From positions 558,001 to 622,000 of the forward strand of contig JACKNG010000001.1 of the NCBI GenBank assembly GCA_024235015.1: a stretch of DNA of 64,000 nucleotides. Reading direction: 5' to 3'. Source of the stretch: Gammaproteobacteria bacterium. Its GTDB lineage: Bacteria > Pseudomonadota > Gammaproteobacteria > Ga0077536. A program made the position numbers and the translations under genes. Of the stretch, positions 24,537-32,558 are shown piece after piece; the first letter of the stretch is position 1, and every line of letters starts with the position of its first letter. A model generated the notes under the pieces. That model saw only the letters and a list, made by a program, of their open reading frames with translations. It made no database searches and was not told the origin of the DNA.

Positions 24537-25361
24537 ATGCACGAAGAACTCGCAACCCTGCAGAAGGTCTACGACATCTGCGTCGACTTCTTCGTCAACT
24601 ACTCGTTCCAGATCGCCGGCGCGGTGATCATCCTGATTGCCGGCATCATCGTCGGCAACTGGGCCCGGCGCGTCCTGCTGCGACTCCTGGAGCGCCGTAA
24701 CGTCGACGTCACCCTGCGCCAGTTCATCGCTGCCGCCGCACGGCTGATGGTGATCGGGCTGTTCGTGATCATCGCCCTGTCCAAGCTCGGCATCAGCATC
24801 ACGCCGCTGATCGCCGCTATCGGCGGCCTCGCCGTCGGCGCCAGCTTCGCCATCCAGGGGCCGGTGTCGAACTACGGCGCCGGCCTGGTCATCATCCTGA
24901 CCCGGATGTTCAAGGTCGGCGACGCCATCACGGTACAGGGCTGCTCCGGGGTCGTCACCGAGATCGACCTCGCGGCGACCCGCCTGGTCGCCGAGGACGG
25001 CGAGGACATCGTCATCCCGAACAAGCACATCGTCGGCGAGATCCACCGCAATTCCTATGCCATGCGCATCGTCGAGGCCAGCGTGACCATCGACACCGGC
25101 GCCGACGCCCAGGCCGCGACCCAGCTCGTGCGCGCCGTGCTCACGGCCACCGAGGGCGTCGCCGAACAGCCCGCCCCGGTGGTCGGCATCGAGGCCTTCC
25201 CGGCCGGCGGCATCGTCGTCGGCTACCGCTACTGGGTGCCGGCCATGCGCTATTTCGAGCTCAGCTTCGCCGTCAACGACGCGGTCTTCGCGGCACTGCG
25301 CGCGCGGGGCATCGGGCTGGCACCGGCGATCGCCGTGGCGGCGCGGCCGCTGCACGGCTGA
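24537..25361 (+). CDS. mscS: Small-conductance mechanosensitive channel, MscS family
   Basis: The protein has 274 residues, starting at ATG 24537 with GGGAG 5 bases upstream. TM1 is FQIAGAVIILIAGIIVGNWA and TM2 is LMVIGLFVIIALSKLGI. The pore helix TM3 carries the Gly/Ala pattern IAAIGGLAVGASFAIQGPVS. The beta domain follows with FKVGDAITVQGCSGVVTEID and the signature VIPNKHIVGEIHRN, then an alpha/beta vestibule domain. Length and architecture match E. coli MscS (286). It forms a heptameric osmotic safety channel in the inner membrane. With MscL at 10639 the cell has two release valves in this window. Confidence 0.95.
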   Translation: MHEELATLQKVYDICVDFFVNYSFQIAGAVIILIAGIIVGNWARRVLLRLLERRNVDVTLRQFIAAAARLMVIGLFVIIALSKLGISITPLIAAIGGLAVGASFAIQGPVSNYGAGLVIILTRMFKVGDAITVQGCSGVVTEIDLAATRLVAEDGEDIVIPNKHIVGEIHRNSYAMRIVEASVTIDTGADAQAATQLVRAVLTATEGVAEQPAPVVGIEAFPAGGIVVGYRYWVPAMRYFELSFAVNDAVFAALRARGIGLAPAIAVAARPLHG

Positions 25362-25389
25362 TCACGGACGCGGTCCGCGCGCGGCCGGC

Positions 25390-26271
25390 TCAGCGGCGCC
25401 GTTCGACCCGCGGCACCTCGATACCGTGACGCATGGCCAGCCGTGCGCCGTCGTGAACGGCGTCGGCCTGGCTGGCGTAACCGCCGATGCTGACCCGGTG
25501 CTCGACACTCCCCGCGCGCGACATCCGCGAAGTCTCCGAAGCGTAGCCCGCGGCGTCGAGCGCCGTCGCCAGCCGCGTCGCGTCGGCCGCCGCCGCGAAG
25601 CTGGCCAGGTGCAGCACGAAGGGACCGTCGGGATCGACGATACCCTGCCCCGCCTGTGGCTCGGTTTCCGCGGCCCAGCCCGCGAGGTCGTCCGCATCGA
25701 CCGGCGCGATCGGCAACGCGGCCGCGCCCCGCGGCGCCATGAACAGGCTGAGCGCCTCGTCGAGCGCGTATTCGCGCCCGTCGCGTTCGATGGTGATGGC
25801 GCCTTCGAGCAGGACGACGAAATCGCGCGCCGCCTCGCTCTTGCCCCATACGTCGGTGCCGCGGATGCCGATGGTCGCCGAGCGCACGCGCGCGTCGATC
25901 GCACGCCGCCGCCCGACCACGGTCGTGGTGAAGCGAAATGCGCCGCGCACGACGTCGAGGAAGCCGCTGAACAGGCCGTCCTGCGTGGCCGGCACGACCA
26001 CATCGTCGAGTGCCAGCGTGGCATCCGCGCCGAGCTTGACCACGCTACCCTCGGCCAGGCCCAGCACGACCCTGGCGCCGCTGCCGGTGACGATGCGGTC
26101 GCCGTTGTGCAGCGCACGACCCGGCGCGAGGGCGTGGCGGAGCCCACCGCGTTCCAGCCATGCGGGCGCCTGCACCAGCCGTATGGCGGCCGGGGCCTCG
26201 GCGGCGGCGGCCAGCTGCACGCCGGGGCCGAACATCGAAATTGCCATCGCCAGCAACCATCCACGTCTCAT
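25390..26271 (-). CDS. Exported FecR-domain protein with C-terminal SPOR domain
   Basis: The protein has 293 residues from ATG 26271 (GGGAG 6 bases upstream). A signal peptide (MRRGWLLAMAISMFGPGVQL...) precedes a FecR domain (about 48-170): GRALHNGDRIVTGSGARVVL, then EGSVVKLGADATLAL, then RSATIGIRGTDVWG. The C-terminal 80 residues form a SPOR-type module: DGPFVLHLASFAAAADATRL, ATALDAAGYASE and VSIGGYASQADAVHDGARL. SPOR domains bind glycan strands at septa; FecR domains here have no neighbouring sigma factor or TonB receptor, so the FecI-type role is unlikely. A periplasmic peptidoglycan-associated sensor or scaffold is plausible. Confidence 0.8.
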   Translation of the reverse strand: MRRGWLLAMAISMFGPGVQLAAAAEAPAAIRLVQAPAWLERGGLRHALAPGRALHNGDRIVTGSGARVVLGLAEGSVVKLGADATLALDDVVVPATQDGLFSGFLDVVRGAFRFTTTVVGRRRAIDARVRSATIGIRGTDVWGKSEAARDFVVLLEGAITIERDGREYALDEALSLFMAPRGAAALPIAPVDADDLAGWAAETEPQAGQGIVDPDGPFVLHLASFAAAADATRLATALDAAGYASETSRMSRAGSVEHRVSIGGYASQADAVHDGARLAMRHGIEVPRVERRR

Positions 26272-26337
26272 GCGTCACTCCCGGCCGCGAACGGCGGCAA
26301 TCGGAAACCTGGGTTGCCGGCCGCGCCGATCGCGTTC

Positions 26338-26364
26338 AAAAAAAACGGGGCCAGGGGCCCCGTT
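26338..26364 (-). terminator. Rho-independent terminator of the minus-strand hsp20 gene
   Basis: Read on the minus strand, AACGGGGCC (26364-26356) pairs with GGCCCCGTT (26352-26344) around a 3-base loop. A run of T follows, corresponding to the A run at 26338-26345. It lies 26 bases past the hsp20 stop codon. Confidence 0.85.
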
Positions 26365-26390
26365 CGCTGCGCATGGCGGGCGCCGCCGCT

Positions 26391-26837
26391 TCAGTTGCCG
26401 ACCTTGATCCGCTTCGGTTGCAGCTGGGCTTTCTTGGGGATGCTGATCTCGAGCACGCCGTGCGCACTGCGTGCCTCGACGCGCTCGGCATCGGCTGTAT
26501 CGGGCAGCGAGAAACGCCGGTAGAACGAGCCGTAGACGCGCTCGATACGCCGCGCGCTGGCGCCGTCGCCGTCGCGCTTCTCGGCCTTGCGTTCACCGGA
26601 GATGGTCAGCACGCCGTTCTCCATGGTGACGTCGATGGCCTCGGGCTCGACCCCGGGCACATCGGCCACGATGACGTAGCGATCGGCTTCCTCGTGCACG
26701 TCGACGGCCGGCGCCCAGTGGCTCACCGCCGAGTTCGAGTTGTCGTCGCCAGTGGTCAGCACGCTGCCGAAGGCGCGGTTCATTTCGTCCTGCAGCCGGC
26801 GGATGGTCGTCAGCGGTTCGTAGATGGTGGTACGCAT
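26391..26837 (-). CDS. Small heat shock protein Hsp20
   Basis: The protein has 148 residues. The alpha-crystallin domain (about 42-138) includes WAPAVDVHEEADRYVIVADV, GVEPEAIDVTMENGVLTISG, RVYGSFYRRFSLPDTAD and the A-x-x-x-NGVL-type motif in ARSAHGVLEISIPKK. The C-terminal LQPKRIKVGN lacks a strict I-x-I but is close in position. It is an ATP-independent holdase that keeps unfolding proteins soluble. It is divergent from a second Hsp20 gene (27009), and a sigma32-type promoter (26878-26905) faces it. A strong terminator follows at 26338. Confidence 0.95.
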   Translation of the reverse strand: MRTTIYEPLTTIRRLQDEMNRAFGSVLTTGDDNSNSAVSHWAPAVDVHEEADRYVIVADVPGVEPEAIDVTMENGVLTISGERKAEKRDGDGASARRIERVYGSFYRRFSLPDTADAERVEARSAHGVLEISIPKKAQLQPKRIKVGN

Positions 26838-26877
26838 GGTTGCTCCTCCAGGTCGGGGCAGTGTCGGTTGCAGCGCT

Positions 26878-26905
26878 AGATGGAGCGGCGCGAGACGATT
26901 TCAAG
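26878..26905 (-). promoter_or_regulatory. Sigma32 (heat shock) promoter for minus-strand hsp20
   Basis: On the minus strand, CTTGAAA (26905-26899), a 13-base spacer, then CTCCATCT (26885-26878). The sigma32 consensus is CTTGAAA-N13/14-CCCCATnT, so there is one mismatch in the -10 element. It is 41 bases from the start codon of the gene at 26837. Confidence 0.75.
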
Positions 26906-26932
26906 CCTGCTGCCGAACGCCGTGCGGATGAC

Positions 26933-26960
26933 CTTGAAAGCGCGCGACGCAACACCATCT
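26933..26960 (+). promoter_or_regulatory. Sigma32 (heat shock) promoter for plus-strand hsp20
   Basis: CTTGAAA (26933-26939), a 13-base spacer, then CACCATCT (26953-26960). Only one base departs from the sigma32 -10 consensus CCCCATnT. It is placed 48 bases upstream of the start at 27009 and back to back with the minus-strand copy. Confidence 0.75.
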
Positions 26961-27008
26961 CCCGTCCAGGCGGCGCACCGGCGTCGCCGGCCACGGAGGT
27001 ATCAACGC

Positions 27009-27509
27009 ATGAGTACGTTCGACGATCTCAAGCAGGGACTGAGCCGTGCCTGGCAGGGTGTGGCCGAAGGCTGGCACGAGTTCACCGCGCGCGCCGGCGA
27101 TGCCCTGACCCGCTTCAACCCGGTGCACCACGCCGACGCCGCGCGCGCCGAGCAGGACGTGGTGCGCGCCGGCAGCCGCTGGGGTGTACTCGCCGCCGAG
27201 CTGCGCGTGGGCGACGACGTCGTCGAGGTCGACCTCGAATGTCCCGGCATGGGCGAGGAGGATTTTTCCATCGACGTCGTCGACGATCTCCTCGTGGTCC
27301 GCGGCGAGAAGCATCTCGAACGCACGCGTAGCAGTGGGCGCTACCACGTCATGGAACGCGCCTACGGCGCTTTCGAACGCGCCCTCAGGCTGCCCGTCGC
27401 GGTGGACGAGAATGGCGGCCGCGCGAGCTACCGGCGCGGGGTGCTACACGTCGTCCTGCCGCGCGCCGACCACGGCCGCGTACGCCGCATCCCGGTGCGT
27501 TCGGCCTGA
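27009..27509 (+). CDS. Small heat shock protein Hsp20, second divergent paralogue
   Basis: The protein has 166 residues. ATG 27009 has GGAGG 9 bases upstream. A long N-terminal arm (about 1-55, FDDLKQGLSRAWQGVAEGWH) precedes the alpha-crystallin domain: WGVLAAELRVGDDVVEVDLE, MGEEDFSIDVVDDLLVVRGE, RAYGAFERALRLPVAVDENG and ASYRRGVLHVVLPRAD. There is no C-terminal I-x-I. The diverged sequence and different arm suggest that it forms mixed oligomers with, or a client range different from, the partner at 26391. Regulated by the sigma32 promoter at 26933. Confidence 0.9.
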   Translation: MSTFDDLKQGLSRAWQGVAEGWHEFTARAGDALTRFNPVHHADAARAEQDVVRAGSRWGVLAAELRVGDDVVEVDLECPGMGEEDFSIDVVDDLLVVRGEKHLERTRSSGRYHVMERAYGAFERALRLPVAVDENGGRASYRRGVLHVVLPRADHGRVRRIPVRSA

Positions 27510-27548
27510 ACCGTCTCCCCTCCCCCGGTGCCGCATCTCCGTTCCCTC

Positions 27549-27577
27549 CCCCTGCCGCGGCGCCGGGGTTCTTTTTT
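27549..27577 (+). terminator. Probable terminator after plus-strand hsp20
   Basis: CCCC (27549-27552) pairs with GGGG (27565-27568) around an imperfect G+C-rich stem, followed by TTCTTTTTT. The stem has mismatches, so strength is uncertain, but the T run is the only one nearby. Confidence 0.45.
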
Positions 27578-27639
27578 CCGCACCCGGCACGCGCGTGCCG
27601 AACGGGCGCCAGGCGCCTGCCGCCGCTGGAGAAGCGACC

Positions 27640-28374
27640 ATGCCGAACGCCCTGCGTGTGACCGTCCAGGCCGCCCTCGGCCTGCTGCTGGTGAGTCTCG
27701 TGGCTGAAGCCGGCGAACCGACCAGCGCCGCCCAGCAGCGCCTGCTCGAGGTCATTGCCCGCGACTTCCGCGAGACGGCCTACCTGACCGGCCTCGGCAC
27801 GATGAGCCCGGCCGTGGCCGCGGCCATGCGTACGGTGCCGCGCGAACGCTTCGTCAAGCCGCACGACGTCGACTTCGCCTACGACAACCGGCCGCTCTCG
27901 ATCGGCCACGGCCAGACCATCTCGCAGCCCTTCATCGTCGCCCTCATGACCGAGCTGGCCGACCTGCGGCCGGGTCAGCGGGTGCTCGAGATCGGTACCG
28001 GTTCGGGCTACCAGGCGGCGGTCCTGGCCGAACTCGGCGCCGAGGTATGGACCATCGAAATCATCGCCGCGCTGGGCGAGCGCGCCGCACGGATCCTGGC
28101 CGAACTCGGTTACGCCGACGTCCATGTGCGCATCGGCAACGGCCGCGAGGGCTGGCCGCAAGCGGCCCCCTTCGATGCCATCGTCGTCACTGCCGGTGGC
28201 GATCTGCCGGATGCACTGGTCGAACAGCTCGCCCCCGCCGGTCGCCTGGTCATCCCGCTGGAACGCGGCCCGGGTGACCAGGTCCTGATGATCTACACCC
28301 GTGGCGAGGACGCTTCGCTCGACGCACGCGAGGTTCTGCCCGTGCGTTTCGTGCCACTGGTCGACGACGACTGA
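27640..28374 (+). CDS. pcm: Protein-L-isoaspartate O-methyltransferase with signal peptide
   Basis: The protein has 244 residues from ATG 27640 (GGAG 8 bases upstream). Residues 1-24 (RVTVQAALGLLLVSLVAEAG) form a signal peptide, so the enzyme is probably periplasmic, unlike classical cytoplasmic Pcm. The catalytic domain has MRTVPRERFVKPHDVDFAY, GHGQTISQPFIVALMTELAD, the SAM loop VLEIGTGSGYQAAVLAELG and DAIVVTAGG. It methylates isoaspartyl residues in damaged proteins to start their repair. The placement after two Hsp20 genes fits a protein-quality island. SAM supply to the periplasm is a puzzle shared by all exported members. Confidence 0.88.
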   Translation: MPNALRVTVQAALGLLLVSLVAEAGEPTSAAQQRLLEVIARDFRETAYLTGLGTMSPAVAAAMRTVPRERFVKPHDVDFAYDNRPLSIGHGQTISQPFIVALMTELADLRPGQRVLEIGTGSGYQAAVLAELGAEVWTIEIIAALGERAARILAELGYADVHVRIGNGREGWPQAAPFDAIVVTAGGDLPDALVEQLAPAGRLVIPLERGPGDQVLMIYTRGEDASLDAREVLPVRFVPLVDDD

Positions 28375-28386
28375 GCCGCGGCGGCT

Positions 28387-29259
28387 TCAAGCGGGCGCGG
28401 GGGTCGCCGGGACCAGCGCTTCGAAACCCGCCACGAGGTCGAACAACTCGGCATCGACGGTATCCTGGCGCAGGCGGTTGTAGAGCCCCTCCAGCGTCTG
28501 CCGGCGTTCGACGATGTTCTTCTCGGCGCGCTGCATCGCGGCCAGACGCGCGCGGTGCTCGGCCAGGCAGGATTGCATGCAGGTCGCGTGCAGGGCCACG
28601 AAGCGGTATTCCTCGAACAGCGCGTGGCCACTGTCGGCACCCCGCGCAATGAGCTGCGGAGTGACCCCGCGGCGCGGCCAGGCACGGGCGGCGACATCAC
28701 GCACGCTGGCCGCGCTCACCGGCAGGAAGGGCAGGCAGTGGGTCAGGTAATGCGGGCGCGTCGTCGGCAGGTTGGCGACCAGCTCGACGTGGTCGCAGGC
28801 CGAACCACCGATCGCAGCGAGCAGCTTGCTGACCAGGTTGGCGGCGGCGGCCGGCGACTGCGGCGCGTCGAAGCTCGCCGTAACGGCCAGCTCGTCGCCC
28901 AGCAGGTCGGCCAGGCGCCGGCCGACCACCCACAGCCGCGGCGCGGCGCCGGTCTGCGTCATCGCCCCCAGCAGGCATTCGCGCAGGTGCTCGTTGAACT
29001 GCCCGACCAGGCCCTGGTCGGTACCGAACACGACCACCCCCCGCGACCCGGCCGCGTCGGGCACGTCCAGCAGGCCCGCGCGCGCGGCCAGCGCGAGCGC
29101 CTGCTCGGTCGCCGCGCGGTAGGCCACGGCGGCCTGCGCGGCCTGCTCGAACTGCACCACGCCGGCGGCCGACAAGGCCTTCATCATGCGCACCACGGCG
29201 GCGAGCTCGTCGACGTTGCGCAGGCGCTTGCGCACCGCCACCGGGGTCGTCGCCGGCAT
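28387..29259 (-). CDS. atpG: N-ATPase gamma subunit
   Basis: The protein has 290 residues from ATG 29259, 5 bases after the atpA stop. The N-terminal coiled-coil helix VRKRLRNVDELAAVVRMMKA and the C-terminal helix MQRAEKNIVERRQTLEGLYN-RLRQ are the two antiparallel shaft helices of gamma. The middle Rossmann part includes VVVFGTDQGLVGQFNEHL. It is the central rotor stalk linking alpha/beta catalysis to the c-ring. Sequence is divergent from standard AtpG, as usual for N-ATPases. It is the last gene of the atpDCQRBEFAG operon. Confidence 0.9.
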   Translation of the reverse strand: MPATTPVAVRKRLRNVDELAAVVRMMKALSAAGVVQFEQAAQAAVAYRAATEQALALAARAGLLDVPDAAGSRGVVVFGTDQGLVGQFNEHLRECLLGAMTQTGAAPRLWVVGRRLADLLGDELAVTASFDAPQSPAAAANLVSKLLAAIGGSACDHVELVANLPTTRPHYLTHCLPFLPVSAASVRDVAARAWPRRGVTPQLIARGADSGHALFEEYRFVALHATCMQSCLAEHRARLAAMQRAEKNIVERRQTLEGLYNRLRQDTVDAELFDLVAGFEALVPATPAPA

Positions 29260-29264
29260 CCCGT

Positions 29265-30797
29265 TCAGTCCGCCGCCGCGGTGTCCACGGACCACTCGGC
29301 GAGCGCCGTGCGCGCTGCCGCCAGCACCGCCTCGGCGCTTGCCGGCGTGGGTACGGCGCCGCCGAGCAGGGCCTCGCGCAGCGCCGGGGCCAGGCCCGCC
29401 GCGGCACTGCGCACGCGGCCTTCGGCCTGCCCCATCTCGCCCAGGGGCACGCCGTCGAACAGCCCGGCGGTGAGCGCCGACAGGACCACGATCTGTTCGA
29501 GCGCCGGCACCGGTGCGAACTCCGGTTGCTGCAGCAGCGCGCGCGTCCGGCGCCCGTGCTCGAGGATGGCGCGGGTGCGCTCGTCGAGTCGTGTGCCGAA
29601 GCGGGCGAAGGTCTCCATCTCCTCGAACTGCGAATAGGCCAGCTTGAGCGGGCCGGCGACGCGTGCCAGCGCGCCGAGCTGGGCCTTGCCGCCGACCCGC
29701 GAGACCGAGCGGCCGACGTCGACCGCCGGCAGCTGGCCGAGTTCGAACAGCCGTGGCGAGAGGTAGATCTGCCCGTCGGTGATGGAAATCAGATTGGTCG
29801 GGATGTAGTCCGCCAGGCTCTCTGCCTCCGTCTGCAGGACCGGCAGCGCGGTCAGCGAACCGCCGCCGAGCGTTGCGTCGAGCCGGGTGGCGCGTTCGAG
29901 CAGGCGGGCGTGGACGTAGAAGATGTCGCCCGGATAGGCCTCGCGTCCGGGCGGGCGGCGCAGCAGCAGCGACAGTTCGCGGTAGGCGCGGGCGTGGTGG
30001 GTGAGGTCATCGTAGGCGATGAGGACGTCGTGGCCCTGGGTCATGAACCACTCGGCGATGCTGGTCGCGGCATAGGGCGCGACGTAGCGCAGGCCGGGCG
30101 CATCGCTGCCCTCGCTCACCACCACCACGGTGTAGTCCAGCGCGCCGCGTTCACGCAGCTCCGCGACCAGGCGAGCCACCGCCGACGCGCGCTGGCCGAT
30201 GGCACAGTAGACGCACAGCACGCCGCTGTCGGCCTGGTTGACGATGGTGTCGAGAACCACCGCGGTCTTACCGGTGCCACGGTCGCCGAGCACCAGCTCG
30301 CGCTGGCCGCGACCGATCGGGATCGCCGCGTCAATGACCTTGATGCCGGTCTGCAGCGGCACCGTGACCGGCGCGCGGTCGAGGATGTGCGGCGCCGGCC
30401 GTTCGATCGGCAGGCGCTGGCTGGTCGCCGGCGGCGCACCGCCGTCGAGCGGCTGGCCGAGCGGGTCGACCACCCGCCCGAGCAGCTCCGGCCCGACCGG
30501 CACGTTCATCACGCCGCCGGCGCGCTCGACCTCCGAGCCGGTGCGCACCCGGGCCGGGTCGGAGAGCAGCACGATGCCGTTGTCGTGCTCGTCGATGTTG
30601 AAGGCAATGCCGGTCGCGCCACCCTCGAAGCGCACCAGTTCCTCGTAGCCCAGGCCGGGCAGCCCGGAGACCTGGGCGACGCCGGCGCCGACGGTGTGCA
30701 CGATGCCGATCTCGCGTACCGCCAGCGGCGCCGCGCCGGCCGCGCGCGCCGCCGTGAGCCGCGCCAGCAGCGCGTCCGGTGCGGGCCGCTCAGCCAC
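29265..30797 (-). CDS. atpA: N-ATPase alpha subunit
   Basis: The protein has 510 residues. GTG 30797 overlaps the atpF stop by 8 bases (GTGGCTGA); the frame is open upstream but antisense-like. The beta-barrel IGIVHTVGAGVAQVSGLPG, the P-loop GDRGTGKTAVVLDT, QRASAVARLVAEL and ISITDGQIYLSPRLFELGQ identify F-type alpha, including the SVSRVGGKAQ segment. Alpha carries non-catalytic nucleotide sites and the Arg finger. It lacks the extended N-terminal helix that binds delta in ordinary F-ATPases, matching the absence of a delta gene here. Confidence 0.95.
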   Translation of the reverse strand: MAERPAPDALLARLTAARAAGAAPLAVREIGIVHTVGAGVAQVSGLPGLGYEELVRFEGGATGIAFNIDEHDNGIVLLSDPARVRTGSEVERAGGVMNVPVGPELLGRVVDPLGQPLDGGAPPATSQRLPIERPAPHILDRAPVTVPLQTGIKVIDAAIPIGRGQRELVLGDRGTGKTAVVLDTIVNQADSGVLCVYCAIGQRASAVARLVAELRERGALDYTVVVVSEGSDAPGLRYVAPYAATSIAEWFMTQGHDVLIAYDDLTHHARAYRELSLLLRRPPGREAYPGDIFYVHARLLERATRLDATLGGGSLTALPVLQTEAESLADYIPTNLISITDGQIYLSPRLFELGQLPAVDVGRSVSRVGGKAQLGALARVAGPLKLAYSQFEEMETFARFGTRLDERTRAILEHGRRTRALLQQPEFAPVPALEQIVVLSALTAGLFDGVPLGEMGQAEGRVRSAAAGLAPALREALLGGAVPTPASAEAVLAAARTALAEWSVDTAAAD

Positions 30798-31563
30798 CGC
30801 CCATCGCCGCCTCGGGGGCCGTGGCCAGCCGCTCGCCGAGGCCGTGCAGGTACTCGTCGACCGACCACGCCAGCTTGTGACCGTCGACCGCCAGTTCGAT
30901 ACCGCAGACCAGGGCCGCACGCTCCTCGAAACGCGGGCAGACCGCCGCGCCGAGGACTTCACGCACCGCGGCCTCGAGTTCGCCGCGCGCGGCGGCGTCC
31001 AGCGGCCAGGCGCTGCGTACGCACACCGTGCGCCCGCTGCCACTGCCGAAGGCTGCCAGCAGGGCCGCGCGTTCGGCGCCGGCGAGCGCACGCAGGCGGG
31101 CGGCGAAGGCCGCCGCGATGCGGGCCTCGAGCGAGCTGTCGGCGAGTTCGGCCAGGACCTGGCGGGCCAGCGCCAGCACCTCGGTTTCGACCGCGCGACG
31201 CAGGCCGGTCTCGAACGCGCCCTGTTCCTCGGCCAGCGCCGCGCGCCACCGCGCGCGTGCCGCAGCGACCTCGGCGCGCGCCGCGGCGAGTGCTTCCTCG
31301 CGTGCGTGTGCGGCCTCGCTCTCGGCGGCCGAGCGCAGCGCGGCGTTGTGCGCCGCCAGCTCGCTGCGCGCCTTCTCCAGCGCCTTGCGTTCGTTCTCCG
31401 CCGCGGCCAGCGCTTCGCTGGCCGCGCGCCGCGCCTGCTCGATGCGCGCCTGGCGGGCGTCCATGGCGCGCAGCACGGGGCGGTAGAGCAGCCGCTCGAG
31501 CAGCCATACCAACACCACGAAGTTGACGATCTGGGCGCCGAAGGTGAACCAGTCGATGGCCAT
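30790..31563 (-). CDS. atpF: N-ATPase subunit b with delta-like C-terminal domain
   Basis: The protein has 257 residues, about 100 longer than normal AtpF. One N-terminal membrane helix (DWFTFGAQIVNFVVLVWLLE, then RLLYRPVLRAMDAR) leads into a long Ala/Glu/Arg coiled coil (about 35-125). A C-terminal domain of about 130 residues follows, with RAVETEVLALARQVLAELAD and CGIELAVDGHKLAWSVDEYL. The final motif resembles the C-terminus of delta/OSCP, where G-hydrophobic-DGS-V-R is usual. It appears to fuse peripheral stalk and delta functions, as in other N-ATPases. It overlaps atpA by 8 bases. Confidence 0.9.
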   Translation of the reverse strand: MAIDWFTFGAQIVNFVVLVWLLERLLYRPVLRAMDARQARIEQARRAASEALAAAENERKALEKARSELAAHNAALRSAAESEAAHAREEALAAARAEVAAARARWRAALAEEQGAFETGLRRAVETEVLALARQVLAELADSSLEARIAAAFAARLRALAGAERAALLAAFGSGSGRTVCVRSAWPLDAAARGELEAAVREVLGAAVCPRFEERAALVCGIELAVDGHKLAWSVDEYLHGLGERLATAPEAAMGGG

Positions 31564-31584
31564 GGGCCGAAACTCCCGCGGCGC

Positions 31585-31857
31585 TCAGGACGCCGCCACG
31601 AGGTGGTTCCAGAACGGGTTGGCGAACAGCAGGATCATCGACACCACGAAAGCGTAGATGGCCAGCGATTCGATCATGGCCAGCCCGACGAACAGGGTGC
31701 GGGTGATGGTCCCGGCGGCGTCGGGCTGCTGGGCCAGGGCCTGCAACGCGGCCGCCACCGCCCGGCCCTGGCCGAGCGCCGGCCCGATGCAGCCAATGGC
31801 GGTGGACAACATGGCGCCGATGATCGAAACGACGATGGTGAGCGATTGGGTGTCCAT
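31585..31857 (-). CDS. atpE: N-ATPase subunit c (rotor ring)
   Basis: The protein has 90 residues and two hydrophobic hairpin helices. The ion-binding residues can be aligned with the sodium-type Ilyobacter c subunit. GPALGQGRA gives Gln30, and GLAMIESLAIYAF gives Glu63, Ser64 and Tyr68. The Thr that follows Ser in the Na+ enzyme is Leu here. The loop QQPDAAG contacts gamma. N-ATPases are often predicted to be Na+ pumps on such residues, but the Thr to Leu change leaves H+ coupling possible. It sits 11 bases after atpB. Confidence 0.95.
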   Translation of the reverse strand: MDTQSLTIVVSIIGAMLSTAIGCIGPALGQGRAVAAALQALAQQPDAAGTITRTLFVGLAMIESLAIYAFVVSMILLFANPFWNHLVAAS

Positions 31858-31868
31858 GCAGATAATCC

Positions 31869-32558
31869 TCAGTCGGTGACGGGCGGTGGGGTGTCGGCGT
31901 CGTGGGTGGCCGCGGCGATGTAGACGCAGGCCAGCACGCTGAAGATGTAGGCCTGGACCAGGCCCGTGAGCAGCTCGAGCGCCTTGAACAGCACGGGGAA
32001 GAACAGCGGTGCGAGGGCCAGCACGATGGCCGCGACCAGCCCGCCGCTCATGGCATTGCCGAACAGGCGCACGGCCAGCGCCAGCGTGCGCGACAACTCG
32101 CCGACGAGATTGAACGGCAGCATGAACACGCTCGGTTCGAGATAGGTGGCGAGGTAGCCGCGCAGCCCGCGCGCGCGGATGCCGTAGAACGGCACGGCCA
32201 CGAACACGCAGGTGGCGAGCGCCGCGGTGGTCGACAACGAGGCCGTCGGCGCCTCGTAGCCGGGCACGATGGTGAGCAGGTTGGCGCTGGCGATGTAGAC
32301 GAACAGGGTGCCGACGAAGGGCAGGTAACGCTCGGCGTCGCGCAAGCCCACCGCGGCAATCTGGTCACGCAGGCCGCCGACCAGGATCTCGAGCGCATTC
32401 TGCACCGGGTCCAGGCCCGTGCTGGCGGCGAGCCGGCGGCCGAGCAGCCAGGCGGCGGCGGCGAGCAGGGCCATCACGCCCCAGGTCGTGACCACGGTCA
32501 GGGTGAGGCGCACGGCGCCCGCCGTCCACACCACCACGTCGTCGGGGCTCAGGTGCAT
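31869..32558 (-). CDS. atpB: N-ATPase subunit a
   Basis: The protein has 229 residues and about five to six membrane helices. The helix with the essential Arg reads ELSRTLALAVRLFGNAMSGG. LPFVGTLFVYIASANLLTIVPG and AYIFSVLACVYIAAA are also typical. It forms the two half-channels through which ions reach the c-ring. The start codon overlaps atpR by 10 bases. Length and motif order are normal for N-ATPase a subunits. Confidence 0.95.
   Translation of the reverse strand: MHLSPDDVVVWTAGAVRLTLTVVTTWGVMALLAAAAWLLGRRLAASTGLDPVQNALEILVGGLRDQIAAVGLRDAERYLPFVGTLFVYIASANLLTIVPGYEAPTASLSTTAALATCVFVAVPFYGIRARGLRGYLATYLEPSVFMLPFNLVGELSRTLALAVRLFGNAMSGGLVAAIVLALAPLFFPVLFKALELLTGLVQAYIFSVLACVYIAAATHDADTPPPVTD

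Noticed and set aside
25362..25389. CGGAC-GCG-GTCCG hairpin between convergent mscS and FecR-SPOR genes
   Set aside because: Only 5 bp with a tight loop and no T run; too weak to call a terminator.
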